Assembly: GCF_009727055.1 (NCBI RefSeq)
Contig: NC_052351.1
Location: forward strand, 57,666,379-57,730,378
Direction: 5' to 3'
Length of the DNA stretch: 64,000 nt
Origin: Benincasa hispida
Lineage: Eukaryota; Streptophyta; Magnoliopsida; Cucurbitales; Cucurbitaceae
The notes under the pieces are model-generated. The model searched no databases. It was given only the letters and a program-made list of their open reading frames with translations, and was not told the DNA's origin. Shown here piece by piece: positions 34,826 to 45,175 of the stretch. The translations under genes were made by a program, and so were the position numbers. The stretch's first letter is position 1, and the number at the start of each line of letters is the position of its first letter.

Positions 34826-36495
34826 TCATATTGTGGTTATATCTTCCATCTTTCCTTTTCCTTTTCTATCATTATTTTCCTCCTTAACATCCCCCCTCAA
34901 ACTGGAGGGTACTTCAAGTACTCCCAATTTGGATCTGAGTGTGTAGAATTGAGAGTTATTGAATGGTTTGGTAAGGCAATCAGTTAGTTGGTCTCCCGAT
35001 GGAACATAGCGGATGGCAATCTCTCCTTTTAGGACATGGTCTCGAACAAAGTGGATGTCAACTTCAACATGTTTAGTTATTGAGTGAAATACCAAATTTG
35101 CTGCTAACACTTCTGCCCCCAGATTCTCACACCATATAATCGGTCGAGCCTTTGTTTTTAAGGCCATCTTACTGAGTAGTTGTTGAAGCCAGAGAACTTT
35201 GGATGTGGCATGGACTAGTGCCTTGTATTCAGACTCTGTACTCGACCGTGCGACTACTGTTTGCTTCTTTGATGACCATGAGACAATATTATTGCCAACA
35301 AATGTGTGCTAAGCAGCAACCGACTTTCTGTCATCGAGGTTGGAAGCCCAATCAACATCAGAGTAGGCAGAGACGGTTAAGTTCGGGCTTGGTTGGAAGT
35401 AAAGACATAGTGTTTTGTGTCGCTGACATACTGAAGTACTCGCTTAACTGCCTACCAGTGTACATCAGTTGGTGTCTGAAGGAATTGATTGAATTAGTTG
35501 ACGCCATACGTGATGTCTGGTCTTGTGTATGTTAGGTACTGAAGGGCGTCGATGGTGGTACGATAGATATATGGGTCGGAGACGGGCTACCCATCACTCT
35601 TGGATAATTTTCTGCCTTGTACACTCGGTGATGGCATTGGTTTCACATCGGTCATTTGCAGGTTGTCCACATACCTGGATTGGTTCATCAGTAGACCAGA
35701 CTCTAGGAGTGAACTTGGATGCCTAGGAAGTAGCAAAGTTATCCCAGATCCTTAAGTGCAAACTGAACATCAAGAGTTTCGATTAGTTGCTCCGTTAGTT
35801 TGGGATTGTTACCTGTGATGATGATGTCATCGACATAAACAAGTAGAAATATTACTAAAGTCATCATTCGGTAGATAAATATTAAGGTGTCCGAGCGAGA
35901 TTCATGGAATCCCCACTGTGTTAGGACAGAACTGAGGGCAGTGTTTCATGCTCGTGGAGCTTGTTTTAGGACATAGATGGCCTTATCAAGTTTAGACATG
36001 GTTCGGATATTGAGTATTGACATAGCCCCGTGGCTGGCACATGTATACATCCTCTGTGAGCTTACCATTTAAGAATACATTGTTGAAGTCAAGTTGTCTG
36101 AGGGACCAGCCTTGTGACATAGCAAAACTAATTACTACTCTGATTGTTGAGGATTTCACTACAGGACTGAATGTCTCAAAAAAGTCCATGCCATGGTGTT
36201 GATGAAAGCCCTTTGCAACCAGCCGAGCTTTGTACCGTTGTATTGAACCATCCATATTCTGTTTTAGTAGAAATATTCACTTGTTACCAACTATATTGTA
36301 CGATGGAGAAGGTGGGAGCAATGTCCATATCTTGTTCTTCACGAGAGCTGAGTATTCCTCATCCATAACTTTCTTCCATTGGGGGGTCGCGAGTGCAGTT
36401 GTGATCCGTGTGGGCTCGGTTTGAGACCAGTTAGTTTCTTTGTTTGTCATCCAGGCCTTAGGTTTGAATATGCCAGCCTTAGCTCTGGTTATCAT
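34826..36495 (-). pseudogene. copia-2 RT and RNase H, first copy
   Basis: Identical to 39204-40873 (see that entry). The catalytic YVDD codons are at 35826-35837. The RT start ITRAKAGIFKPKAW is at 36495, and the RNase H end block KHVEVDIHFVRDHV with YVPSGDQLTDCLTKP lies at about 35080-34950. It carries the same stops and frameshifts as the second copy, as expected if the two are one locus assembled twice. Confidence 0.75.
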
Positions 36496-36828
36496 GGGTG
36501 AGTGGGGACCTGTGAGGGGCAGGAGGAGATGGCAGTTTGTGGTGAGGTGGCCAAGGATGAGTTTTCCAGGGGATATGGCATAGGTGGTATATTGGAGCTG
36601 ACATACTGGTCCGGGCTGGTTTGAGTCGGGGGCGATGGTAAGTGTTAGGCAGAACTTGACGATGGGGAGGGATTTGGACTGTGGGATGATGTAGGGTCTC
36701 GAGATGATGTGTGGTTTGTGGTGATTTGAGCATGGTCGGAAAAGGACAGAGGTATAGGATTCATTTCTGACTGAGGTAGGCTATTGAGCATTGTTTGGAG
36801 GCTTGGGACTAGTGACTCAGCTATCGTG

Positions 36829-37144
36829 GGGGATATCGCCTGGGCGATCTTGCTAAGTGATGGAGTCTCAGCGATCGTGGGGTCCTTCATCTAGGTATTT
36901 TGCTAAGCGATGGAAGCTTAACGATCGTTATGTCTGTCGCCTGGGCGATCGTTCTAAGTGATGAGAGCTTAGCGATCGTGGTGTCTTTTGCCTGGGCGAT
37001 CGTTCTAAACGATGGGAGTTTAGCGATCGTGGTGTCTGTCGTCTGGGCGATCGTGCTAAGCGATGGAAACTTAGCGATCGTTGTGTCTGTCGCCTGGGCG
37101 ATCGTTCTAAACGATGGGAGCTTAGTGATCGTGGTGTCTGTCGT
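36829..37144 (-). repeat. 51-bp coding minisatellite, about six units, cut by the N
   Basis: TGTCTGTCG-like starts fall at 36931, 36982, 37033, 37084 and 37135, exactly 51 bp apart. Since 51 is 17 codons, the minus-strand frame stays open as a repeated peptide of the form TTIAKLPSFRTIAQA. GCGATCGT palindromes occur in each unit. It lies in the linker between integrase and RT of copia-2. The other copy (41207-41400) has fewer units. Confidence 0.85.
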
Positions 37145-37145
37145 N
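37145..37145. other. Single-N assembly join
   Basis: The N separates the minisatellite from a sequence that restarts 4378 bp upstream (37146 equals 32768). It is the junction of two overlapping contigs. Confidence 0.85.
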
Positions 37146-38975
37146 TCTTTCATGGTTAAATTACTGCAAAATTTGTGGGCATGTAGAGGAGACTTTTTTT
37201 TTTTTTTTTTTTAATTTCTAGTCTTCTCTTTAATAACCCTCATCATCCCTTATCAAATTGACCTCAATTTGAGATTCCACCTCTTAATCCAAGTTAGAGG
37301 ATAATAGAGAAGTTCCTCTTGGTGGTCTACTGAACATTTGAAGATTGATTTCATGTTAAGGAGCAAGGATTTAAAGAGTTACATCAAAGGTAATATTCTT
37401 ATGAAACCCTATTTTAATGAAAATTTCAATGCATGCCTTAAAACTTAAATGAAGTGTAATTAGAGTGCTTATTGATTATGATTTCTTCCGCTGCATGTTA
37501 GTTTACTCTATCAATTGGTTCCAGAGCATGATTTAAGCACTCAATTATCGTTAATTTGAGTTTGATGGGTGAATTTATAAGATTGTATGAAATGGTGACC
37601 GATATGGTTGAAATTTAACTTTGGCATTAGTTTTCTCTTCAATTATGAAGTTTAATTTGTAATTGGCTCTTGATTAATGAGCTTGTATGTGTGCTCTAGT
37701 GTCTATAATTTTATTGGAGTCATTAGAGTTGAAATTAGGTTGTAATTGAAGATCAAAATAAGCATGGTCGAGTTGCAGACATTTGGAACCAAGCTTCTAC
37801 TTTGCAGCGTCACGATGCTGCGAGGAGAGCGTTGTAAGGTTATTCATAATCAGCCTGAGACGTTGTAGTGCTGAGATGGAGCGTCACAACGCTATTCATC
37901 CTAGCCTAGAAAGGCGCGTGTTTGTGAGCCAGTTTGCATGGGAGGACGTTTGGTTTGATCGACTTGGTCTTCATTCGGTCTGGTTCAGCAACATTTGGTC
38001 CGGTTAAGCTTCAATTAGAGCATTTGGAGGCTGGTTCGGTTTGGTTGAGCGGTCCATACCTCTTTTGAAGCTGTTTTGGGTTGTTTTTGTAATAACTAGT
38101 TATTTTGCTTGTTTAGGATTCCAAAGTTGAATCATATTGGTGTTGTTTAAGTATTTTATGCATGTGATTTATGTTATATTTATATTAAACATGTTTGTGC
38201 TATAGTATGTCATTTAGATTTAAAATCCTACCATAGGAAAGCATGTTGCATGCATAATATTATGTTATAAGTTATAATATATAGTATGCATTTTTAAGGT
38301 TTCTTAAAATTAATATAAGTGTTATGTTAATTTTGAATGCTTTTGATGTATGTTATGGATGGATAACATGTCTATTGTTTTATAAATTGTTATAAAACCG
38401 TATTAGACATAAAAATCCATAACAAAGATTATCAGCATGCTCATTTAGGTTAACAACTTATTTTAATAGTTAAAATAGGTCATTATCTTATAAAATACTG
38501 TTACAAACTCAATCAGTTCATAATCCTATCTAAAACTGGAGGTATTTAAGTTGATGGTTTACATAACACCTCCTACCTGAGGATTATGACTAAAATTTTG
38601 AGCGTTGTTATCCGGTTTTATGAGCTTGCGTGAGTGGTGTGAGGTTTAAAATTGGTTTAACACCTAGATATCGTAGGTTTAAATCTAAATATAAACGTTA
38701 TACTTGGATAAATCATATAGACTTAGGTTGTTTAAAATTAACCTGAATATATCTAAGTAAAAGAATATCCAAACATTTAGAACACTTTAGTGGGAGATTA
38801 ACAATATATACGATATATCGTTTTTAGCTCTCACATCCCTAAGAGTTTACACCGTGAGATCCATGCTCAATTTCGTGTCGCTTTTACCGCAATTGCTCCA
38901 TTTAGAAAGTGTTTGCATGGGTCGATAACAAGGTGAATGGGAGAAGTAGTTCATAATAAGTGGGTGAAGAAAATG

Positions 38976-39191
38976 TGTCAACATAGTTGAAGAATGAAGA
39001 TATTGGACTTAGAGGAATTCCTTTTTTCTCTTTTCTTGTATTCAATATGTATTTGGGGTATTCAGCCTACAACCTTATATACACAGTATCCATCAATGTG
39101 CGTACACAATAATACAAAAGGAATAAAAGAATAGGTACACGTGGCATACTTTGGTTGGTGGAGCTAGAATAATTCTAACTAATTTGCAACA
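38976..39191 (-). repeat. Short copia LTR (216 bp), second copy
   Basis: Same sequence as 34598-34813: TGTTGC to GTTGACA on the minus strand, the 3' LTR of copia-2. Confidence 0.65.
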
Positions 39192-39203
39192 AATTTTGGT
39201 GGC

Positions 39204-40873
39204 TCATATTGTGGTTATATCTTCCATCTTTCCTTTTCCTTTTCTATCATTATTTTCCTCCTTAACATCCCCCCTCAAACTGGAGGGTACTTCAAGTACT
39301 CCCAATTTGGATCTGAGTGTGTAGAATTGAGAGTTATTGAATGGTTTGGTAAGGCAATCAGTTAGTTGGTCTCCCGATGGAACATAGCGGATGGCAATCT
39401 CTCCTTTTAGGACATGGTCTCGAACAAAGTGGATGTCAACTTCAACATGTTTAGTTATTGAGTGAAATACCAAATTTGCTGCTAACACTTCTGCCCCCAG
39501 ATTCTCACACCATATAATCGGTCGAGCCTTTGTTTTTAAGGCCATCTTACTGAGTAGTTGTTGAAGCCAGAGAACTTTGGATGTGGCATGGACTAGTGCC
39601 TTGTATTCAGACTCTGTACTCGACCGTGCGACTACTGTTTGCTTCTTTGATGACCATGAGACAATATTATTGCCAACAAATGTGTGCTAAGCAGCAACCG
39701 ACTTTCTGTCATCGAGGTTGGAAGCCCAATCAACATCAGAGTAGGCAGAGACGGTTAAGTTCGGGCTTGGTTGGAAGTAAAGACATAGTGTTTTGTGTCG
39801 CTGACATACTGAAGTACTCGCTTAACTGCCTACCAGTGTACATCAGTTGGTGTCTGAAGGAATTGATTGAATTAGTTGACGCCATACGTGATGTCTGGTC
39901 TTGTGTATGTTAGGTACTGAAGGGCGTCGATGGTGGTACGATAGATATATGGGTCGGAGACGGGCTACCCATCACTCTTGGATAATTTTCTGCCTTGTAC
40001 ACTCGGTGATGGCATTGGTTTCACATCGGTCATTTGCAGGTTGTCCACATACCTGGATTGGTTCATCAGTAGACCAGACTCTAGGAGTGAACTTGGATGC
40101 CTAGGAAGTAGCAAAGTTATCCCAGATCCTTAAGTGCAAACTGAACATCAAGAGTTTCGATTAGTTGCTCCGTTAGTTTGGGATTGTTACCTGTGATGAT
40201 GATGTCATCGACATAAACAAGTAGAAATATTACTAAAGTCATCATTCGGTAGATAAATATTAAGGTGTCCGAGCGAGATTCATGGAATCCCCACTGTGTT
40301 AGGACAGAACTGAGGGCAGTGTTTCATGCTCGTGGAGCTTGTTTTAGGACATAGATGGCCTTATCAAGTTTAGACATGGTTCGGATATTGAGTATTGACA
40401 TAGCCCCGTGGCTGGCACATGTATACATCCTCTGTGAGCTTACCATTTAAGAATACATTGTTGAAGTCAAGTTGTCTGAGGGACCAGCCTTGTGACATAG
40501 CAAAACTAATTACTACTCTGATTGTTGAGGATTTCACTACAGGACTGAATGTCTCAAAAAAGTCCATGCCATGGTGTTGATGAAAGCCCTTTGCAACCAG
40601 CCGAGCTTTGTACCGTTGTATTGAACCATCCATATTCTGTTTTAGTAGAAATATTCACTTGTTACCAACTATATTGTACGATGGAGAAGGTGGGAGCAAT
40701 GTCCATATCTTGTTCTTCACGAGAGCTGAGTATTCCTCATCCATAACTTTCTTCCATTGGGGGGTCGCGAGTGCAGTTGTGATCCGTGTGGGCTCGGTTT
40801 GAGACCAGTTAGTTTCTTTGTTTGTCATCCAGGCCTTAGGTTTGAATATGCCAGCCTTAGCTCTGGTTATCAT
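39204..40873 (-). pseudogene. copia-2 reverse transcriptase and RNase H
   Basis: RT begins ITRAKAGIFKPKAW at 40873, then WKKVMDEEYSALVKN. A second frame holds YKARLVAKGFHQ, FETFSPVVKSSTIR and LRQLDFNNVFLNGKL, where the usual aspartate-valine pair is asparagine-asparagine. The catalytic YVDD codons lie at 40204-40215. RNase H blocks are in the region 39790-39204: SSTESEYKAL-like, then KHVEVDIHFVRDHV and SGDQLTDCLTKPF. Several frameshifts and stops break it between 40370 and 39545. It would have copied the element's RNA; it is now inactive. Confidence 0.8.
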
Positions 40874-41206
40874 GGGTGAGTGGGGACCTGTGAGGGGCAG
40901 GAGGAGATGGCAGTTTGTGGTGAGGTGGCCAAGGATGAGTTTTCCAGGGGATATGGCATAGGTGGTATATTGGAGCTGACATACTGGTCCGGGCTGGTTT
41001 GAGTCGGGGGCGATGGTAAGTGTTAGGCAGAACTTGACGATGGGGAGGGATTTGGACTGTGGGATGATGTAGGGTCTCGAGATGATGTGTGGTTTGTGGT
41101 GATTTGAGCATGGTCGGAAAAGGACAGAGGTATAGGATTCATTTCTGACTGAGGTAGGCTATTGAGCATTGTTTGGAGGCTTGGGACTAGTGACTCAGCT
41201 ATCGTG

Positions 41207-41400
41207 GGGGATATCGCCTGGGCGATCTTGCTAAGTGATGGAGTCTCAGCGATCGTGGGGTCCTTCATCTAGGTATTTTGCTAAGCGATGGAAGCTTAAC
41301 GATCGTTATGTCTGTCGCCTGGGCGATCTTCATAAGTGATGGGAGCTCAGCGATCGTTGTGTCTGTCACCTAGGCGATCGTAGTAAACGATGGGGATGCA
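41207..41400 (-). repeat. 51-bp coding minisatellite, second copy (about four units)
   Basis: Same unit as 36829-37144, open on the minus strand. After 41328 the unit variants differ from those in the first copy, so the two contigs disagree here in copy number or order. Confidence 0.75.
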
Positions 41401-42440
41401 AATGGGAATTCGTTCTCATTAAACTTTACATGTCTACTGGTATAGACTTGGCCCGATGGACTTAGGCATCTGTATCCCTTGTGGTGTGAGTTGGGAGCAA
41501 TGTACACGTATTTCTCTGAGTGTAGTTGAAATTTTTTATTATGGTATGGCCTTAGATATGGAAAGCAAGTACATCCGAATGTCCTGAGATTGAAGAAATC
41601 AATGTTAGAGCCAAACATTACATTGACAGGTGATTTACCTTGCAGCACGGTTGTAGGCATGCCATTGATTAGATAAGCTGCTGTGGAGAATGCCTCCCAC
41701 CAAAAGGACAGAGGCATAGACGCTTGTGAAAGTAGCATGAGTCCAGTTTTGACTATATGCCGATGTTTGCACTCGGCTCAGCCATTTTGTACAAAGGTGT
41801 ATGGGCACGATTTTCTGATTATGATGTTTTGTGATTCACAGAGGCGATGAATTCTATCATACTCTTTGCCACTGTCCAACTGGAGCATTTTAATCCCCGA
41901 CTTGAATTGAGTATTGATGAGTTGTATAAAGTGATTGAATGCAGACAGTGTACCACTCTTTTGTCTCATGGGATATATCCATACATATCTGTTGTGGTCA
42001 TCCAAGAATAGTATATAGTACCGATACCCGTCAGTAGAGTCGATTGGAGCTGGTCCCCATACATCAGTGTGTATTAGTTCAAACTTGTTTGATGCTCGAG
42101 ATTTAAAATTTGGAAATGGTAGAGCACTTTCTTTTCCTAATTGACATGAGTCACAAAATTCATTTCCTTCAATAGATTTGAAAGATAAATTACATTCTTT
42201 AATGATATAGTCTAATGTCTTAGTCGACGGATGTCCTAGTCTTCTGTGCCAGATAGCTCTTGACTCAACTACATTTATCCTAATTTCTGATAGAACAAGT
42301 GCAGTTGGTTGATTACTTTTGTACTGAGCAGGTCCTCCTCTCTTTGTTTTGTCTTTTGGTACTTCAACTCCTTTTAGTCTGTATACTCCTTTGTCAAGCT
42401 CCCCTTTCAACAGTGTTTTTCCCGTAACCTTTTCCGCTAA
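41370..42440 (-). pseudogene. copia-2 integrase
   Basis: The minus-strand frame enters at about VTGKTLLKGELDKGVYRL (42430). The zinc region WHRRLGHPS ... CDSCQLGK (about 42260-42145) keeps both histidines and both cysteines. The catalytic core follows with ELIHTDVWGPAP and, at about 41880, QLDSGKEY. The frame breaks near 41778 and resumes at 41738 with the C-terminal half (LSFWWEAFSTAAYLING, LRTFGCTCFPYLRPY, KGYRCLSPSGQVY). The region with the third catalytic residue falls at the break. One frameshift makes it a pseudogene, though otherwise well preserved. Confidence 0.8.
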
Positions 42441-43740
42441 CAAAATCAACGAGGTGTTGAATATTGAAAGCAATCCGGATGCAAAAGGAAATCGCATCTT
42501 GGAGCATCTAACTCCCAGCCATTTAGAAGATGCGTTACAAGTGGTGGCCAAACCTGGAAGCACTTGGCAAATATCAAGAAGTGGAGTAATGATTTTAGCT
42601 TCCAGGAACCTCACACGGACGTAAACCTATGGTTATATTTGATCAAGAACCGTATCATGCCTACAACGCATGATGAAACGGTTTCAAAAGAACGTGTCCT
42701 GGCCACCTATTGCATCATGCAGTGCATTCCTCTGAACATAGGGAGGATAATCATGGATCAAATCAAGGCCATCAAAGCAAAACCACGAGGTTAACTTTAC
42801 TTTCCTTGGCTGATCTACGCCCTGTGTGAATGCGGGGGCATCCCTCTGGGGAATGAGTATGAGGAGATCAATGATCTGATGGACATCAAATTAATCAGCC
42901 GTCTGTTTCGCGGTTTGCCAAATCAACCTACTCTACCACTCAAGACTACGGCAGTAAGATCTCGATCCTCCCAAAAACTTCCATTGGTCCATATTTCGAG
43001 AAATTACAAATTTGGAAAAAAAAAAGGATTGGGTTGCGCCATACATATGAAAGAGTATATAATAATGTTTAGTGAATCAAATACCATGGTCTAATAACGA
43101 ACCATTCGCCCCCAAAAAAAGGCGCGTCCGGATTATTGAACACAACGATGATGCTTCGAAAAATGAACAATATGAAGTGGAGCATGCGTTTACCGAAGAA
43201 GAAGCACGACCAGACTTGAACCTACCCCTCCCAAACTCACCCTTGGCCTCGCAAGAAGAGATTCTTGATCTAAAGCATCACAATAATACCAACCTAGACC
43301 AAGAAATCCTTAGTCTTCTTCCTTCCCCCTTACCATCTCCAATTCCAACCTTTATCCCTCCTTCAACTATTTTTGAATCAACTGGGTTAGGGACAAGCAA
43401 CGCAAGAAATTCAGAAGACCCAGTTGAAAGAGCTGAGGAACCAGCACCGCTGCAACCAAACACTAATCTTGATGAGTTGAAAGCTTTCATTAGCGATCAA
43501 CACAGACTACTGGTTGCATCCATCGAAACACTTCAGCAACAGAATAGGGTTCTAAGGGACTATATGCGGCAGCAAACAAGAAGAATGCAGGACCAGTTTG
43601 TCTTTACAACGCAATATATCAACCAAGTCCTGATTGGGATGTTTGCCTTGCCACCTCTACCCGCCCACCTAATGAACCCTTTGCGCTTCATGGATGAAGA
43701 CCCCACGGATGAACGTAAGGATGCTGCGCCAGCACAATAA
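42441..43740 (+). pseudogene. Putative plant transposon protein (downstream frame of Athila-like elements)
   Basis: Three frame pieces in order. The first (42460-42610) has NILEH-like and LEDALQVVAKPGSTWQIS words. The second (42564-42950) has LWLYLIKNRIMPTTHDETVSKERV, split by its context, then CIPLNIGRIIMDQI, a stop at 42792, and FPWLIYALCECGGIPL; this is the style of the plant-transposon-protein domain found next to Athila/Tat gag-pol. The third (43090-43740) is acidic and proline-rich, then forms a likely coiled coil (DELKAFISDQHRLL to FVFTTQYINQVL, 43465-43630), ending in TAA. Its biochemical role is unknown. Two frameshifts and a stop mark it as dead. Confidence 0.65.
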
Positions 43741-44828
43741 ATTTGGGGGTGTTGGTTATTTAGTTTTGTTTATTGACCTTTTATATTAGTTTTTTGTGCT
43801 TATGTTATCCCATTACTGGCTTATCAATGAAATGAATGAAATTAGTATCATTTTTCATCCTTGCGTTTGTCTTTAGCATATCTTTTTTCGTTCTTGGCTA
43901 TTTTTCTTGTCTTGTGCTTTGTTTTACCTCAATGATTAGTAATATACGAAACTTATAAGTCTAGAATAGGCGTTAAGAAAATCAACAAAGTCTGAACTTT
44001 TCTAAAAAGTCAAGTACATGCTTTCTTTCTGATGCATGCAAACCCTAAATCAAAACTTCTTTTGAAATTCTCAAAGCCTTTTCAAAATTTTGTCTCTCTT
44101 TTAGCAATGAGGATTTAGCTAATCCCCAAAATTTGGGAGTGAGGAAAATCCAAGTTAAGACGCATTTATCAAATAGATTCATCAAAAAGAGGGGAGACAA
44201 AATAGAAAGATATAATACACAAACTCCTCTGTCAATACTTTATAAAAGAAAACCTCAAATTGGCATGAGTTAAAATTGGAACATGTACTTAGTCGTAGTT
44301 AGATGCTCGCATGACACCCGTAGGGGCAAGCGAAGATAATTCTTCTAGACTAATGCATCCCAAAACTCCGCTATCTGGTTTAAAGAAACTGTATCTTGAA
44401 ATGCATACATGCTTAGATATGAGTTTAGTTGTGAAGGGCTCTCACTTGTAGTTGCATGCTCGCATGACACCCGTGGGGGCAAGCCAAAACGATAGTGGGA
44501 TACCTGGAACAATGCATGGGTGATCCAGAATTCATATTTTCTTACCTGCATCTTGTTTTAAAAAGAAAAGCATCTAATGCATTGCTGGTTTAGAAAAAAA
44601 AAATGTTTTGAGGAGCGAAAGGAATTGTTGACAAAAGGCTTGCTGTACTTGAAATAAAACATTCTTCCTTTTAGAAAAGAATCAACCTGAATTACATTTT
44701 CCAAACACCAGTCTCAAGCTTGTAAGTGAATATGATGAGAGATGAAACTTGCACACTTAAGACAATGGAGATAACAAGGAATTATTTGTGGAATGCTCGA
44801 GGACAAGCATTGTTCAAATTTGGAGGTG
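43741..44828 (+). other. 3' non-coding region of the second gypsy element
   Basis: No coding frame. It begins AATTTGGGGGTGTTGG just after the stop codon. It contains two copies of a GCTCGCATGACACCCG block at about 44305 and 44458, matching the pair in the other gypsy element. It ends with GAGGACAAGCATTGTTCAAA and the polypurine tract. Confidence 0.6.
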
Positions 44829-45175
44829 TGATAACTTGTAGAAATACAAGTTATTGTCACTCAAAAGTTGAAACAATTAGGGTCTTTAATGATAAAATCT
44901 TATCATTCTCAGAGAAAACGATGGAATTACTCAAACACTATCAAACTCATGCAAAAGAATGTTTATTACTGAAATACTGCAGCACTAACGCATAATATTG
45001 CAGGATTTCAACAAAGATTCCAAGTGTCGCAGGCAATGTCAACGCATAAGCATGCATAGGAGGGGTTTCAACACAAGAAAGATTCATTGATTCAAGCTGT
45101 CTGTGTCAAATCACCACTTGCAAGCATGAACATCTACAGCTGGCGGTTCTGAAAAGTATCTGAGTGTTAGGCGGC

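Larger units (their letters stand above)
34598..37144 (-). mobile_element. copia-2, truncated first copy (probable duplicate contig end)
   Basis: This holds the 3' LTR (34598-34813), RNase H, reverse transcriptase and the minisatellite linker of copia-2 on the minus strand. It ends at the N at 37145. It is base-for-base the same as 38976-41328 until the minisatellite, where the two differ. I read it as the end of one contig overlapping the next, not as a second element. Confidence 0.7.
37146..41328. repeat. 4183-bp direct duplicate of 32768-36950
   Basis: Constant offset of 4378 bp, with no difference seen at any point checked, including the 19-T run and the shared broken frames. It covers the end of LTR E (to 37513), the primer site (37516-37528), the leader (to 38975) and the copia-2 3' half. 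The break points are the N on one side and the minisatellite on the other. Confidence 0.9.
38976..42440 (-). mobile_element. Ty1/copia element copia-2 (Ale/Ivana-like), 5' truncated
   Basis: Minus-strand order: pre-integrase zinc region, integrase, minisatellite linker, RT with YVDD, RNase H, 216-bp LTR. Gag, protease and the 5' LTR are missing, because at about 42440 the sequence switches to a gypsy frame on the other strand. No target duplication can be tested. The assignment to Ale/Ivana is tentative, from the short LTR and the TRAKAGIFKPK start of RT. Confidence 0.75.

Noticed and set aside
36900..37214. 104-codon plus-strand frame with repeated SLAIVVSVAWAIVL peptides
   Set aside because: It is the antisense of the 51-bp coding minisatellite of copia-2 and runs across the N join.
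43278..43490. 70-codon minus-strand frame
   Set aside because: It is the antisense shadow of the plant transposon-protein frame at 43072-43740.
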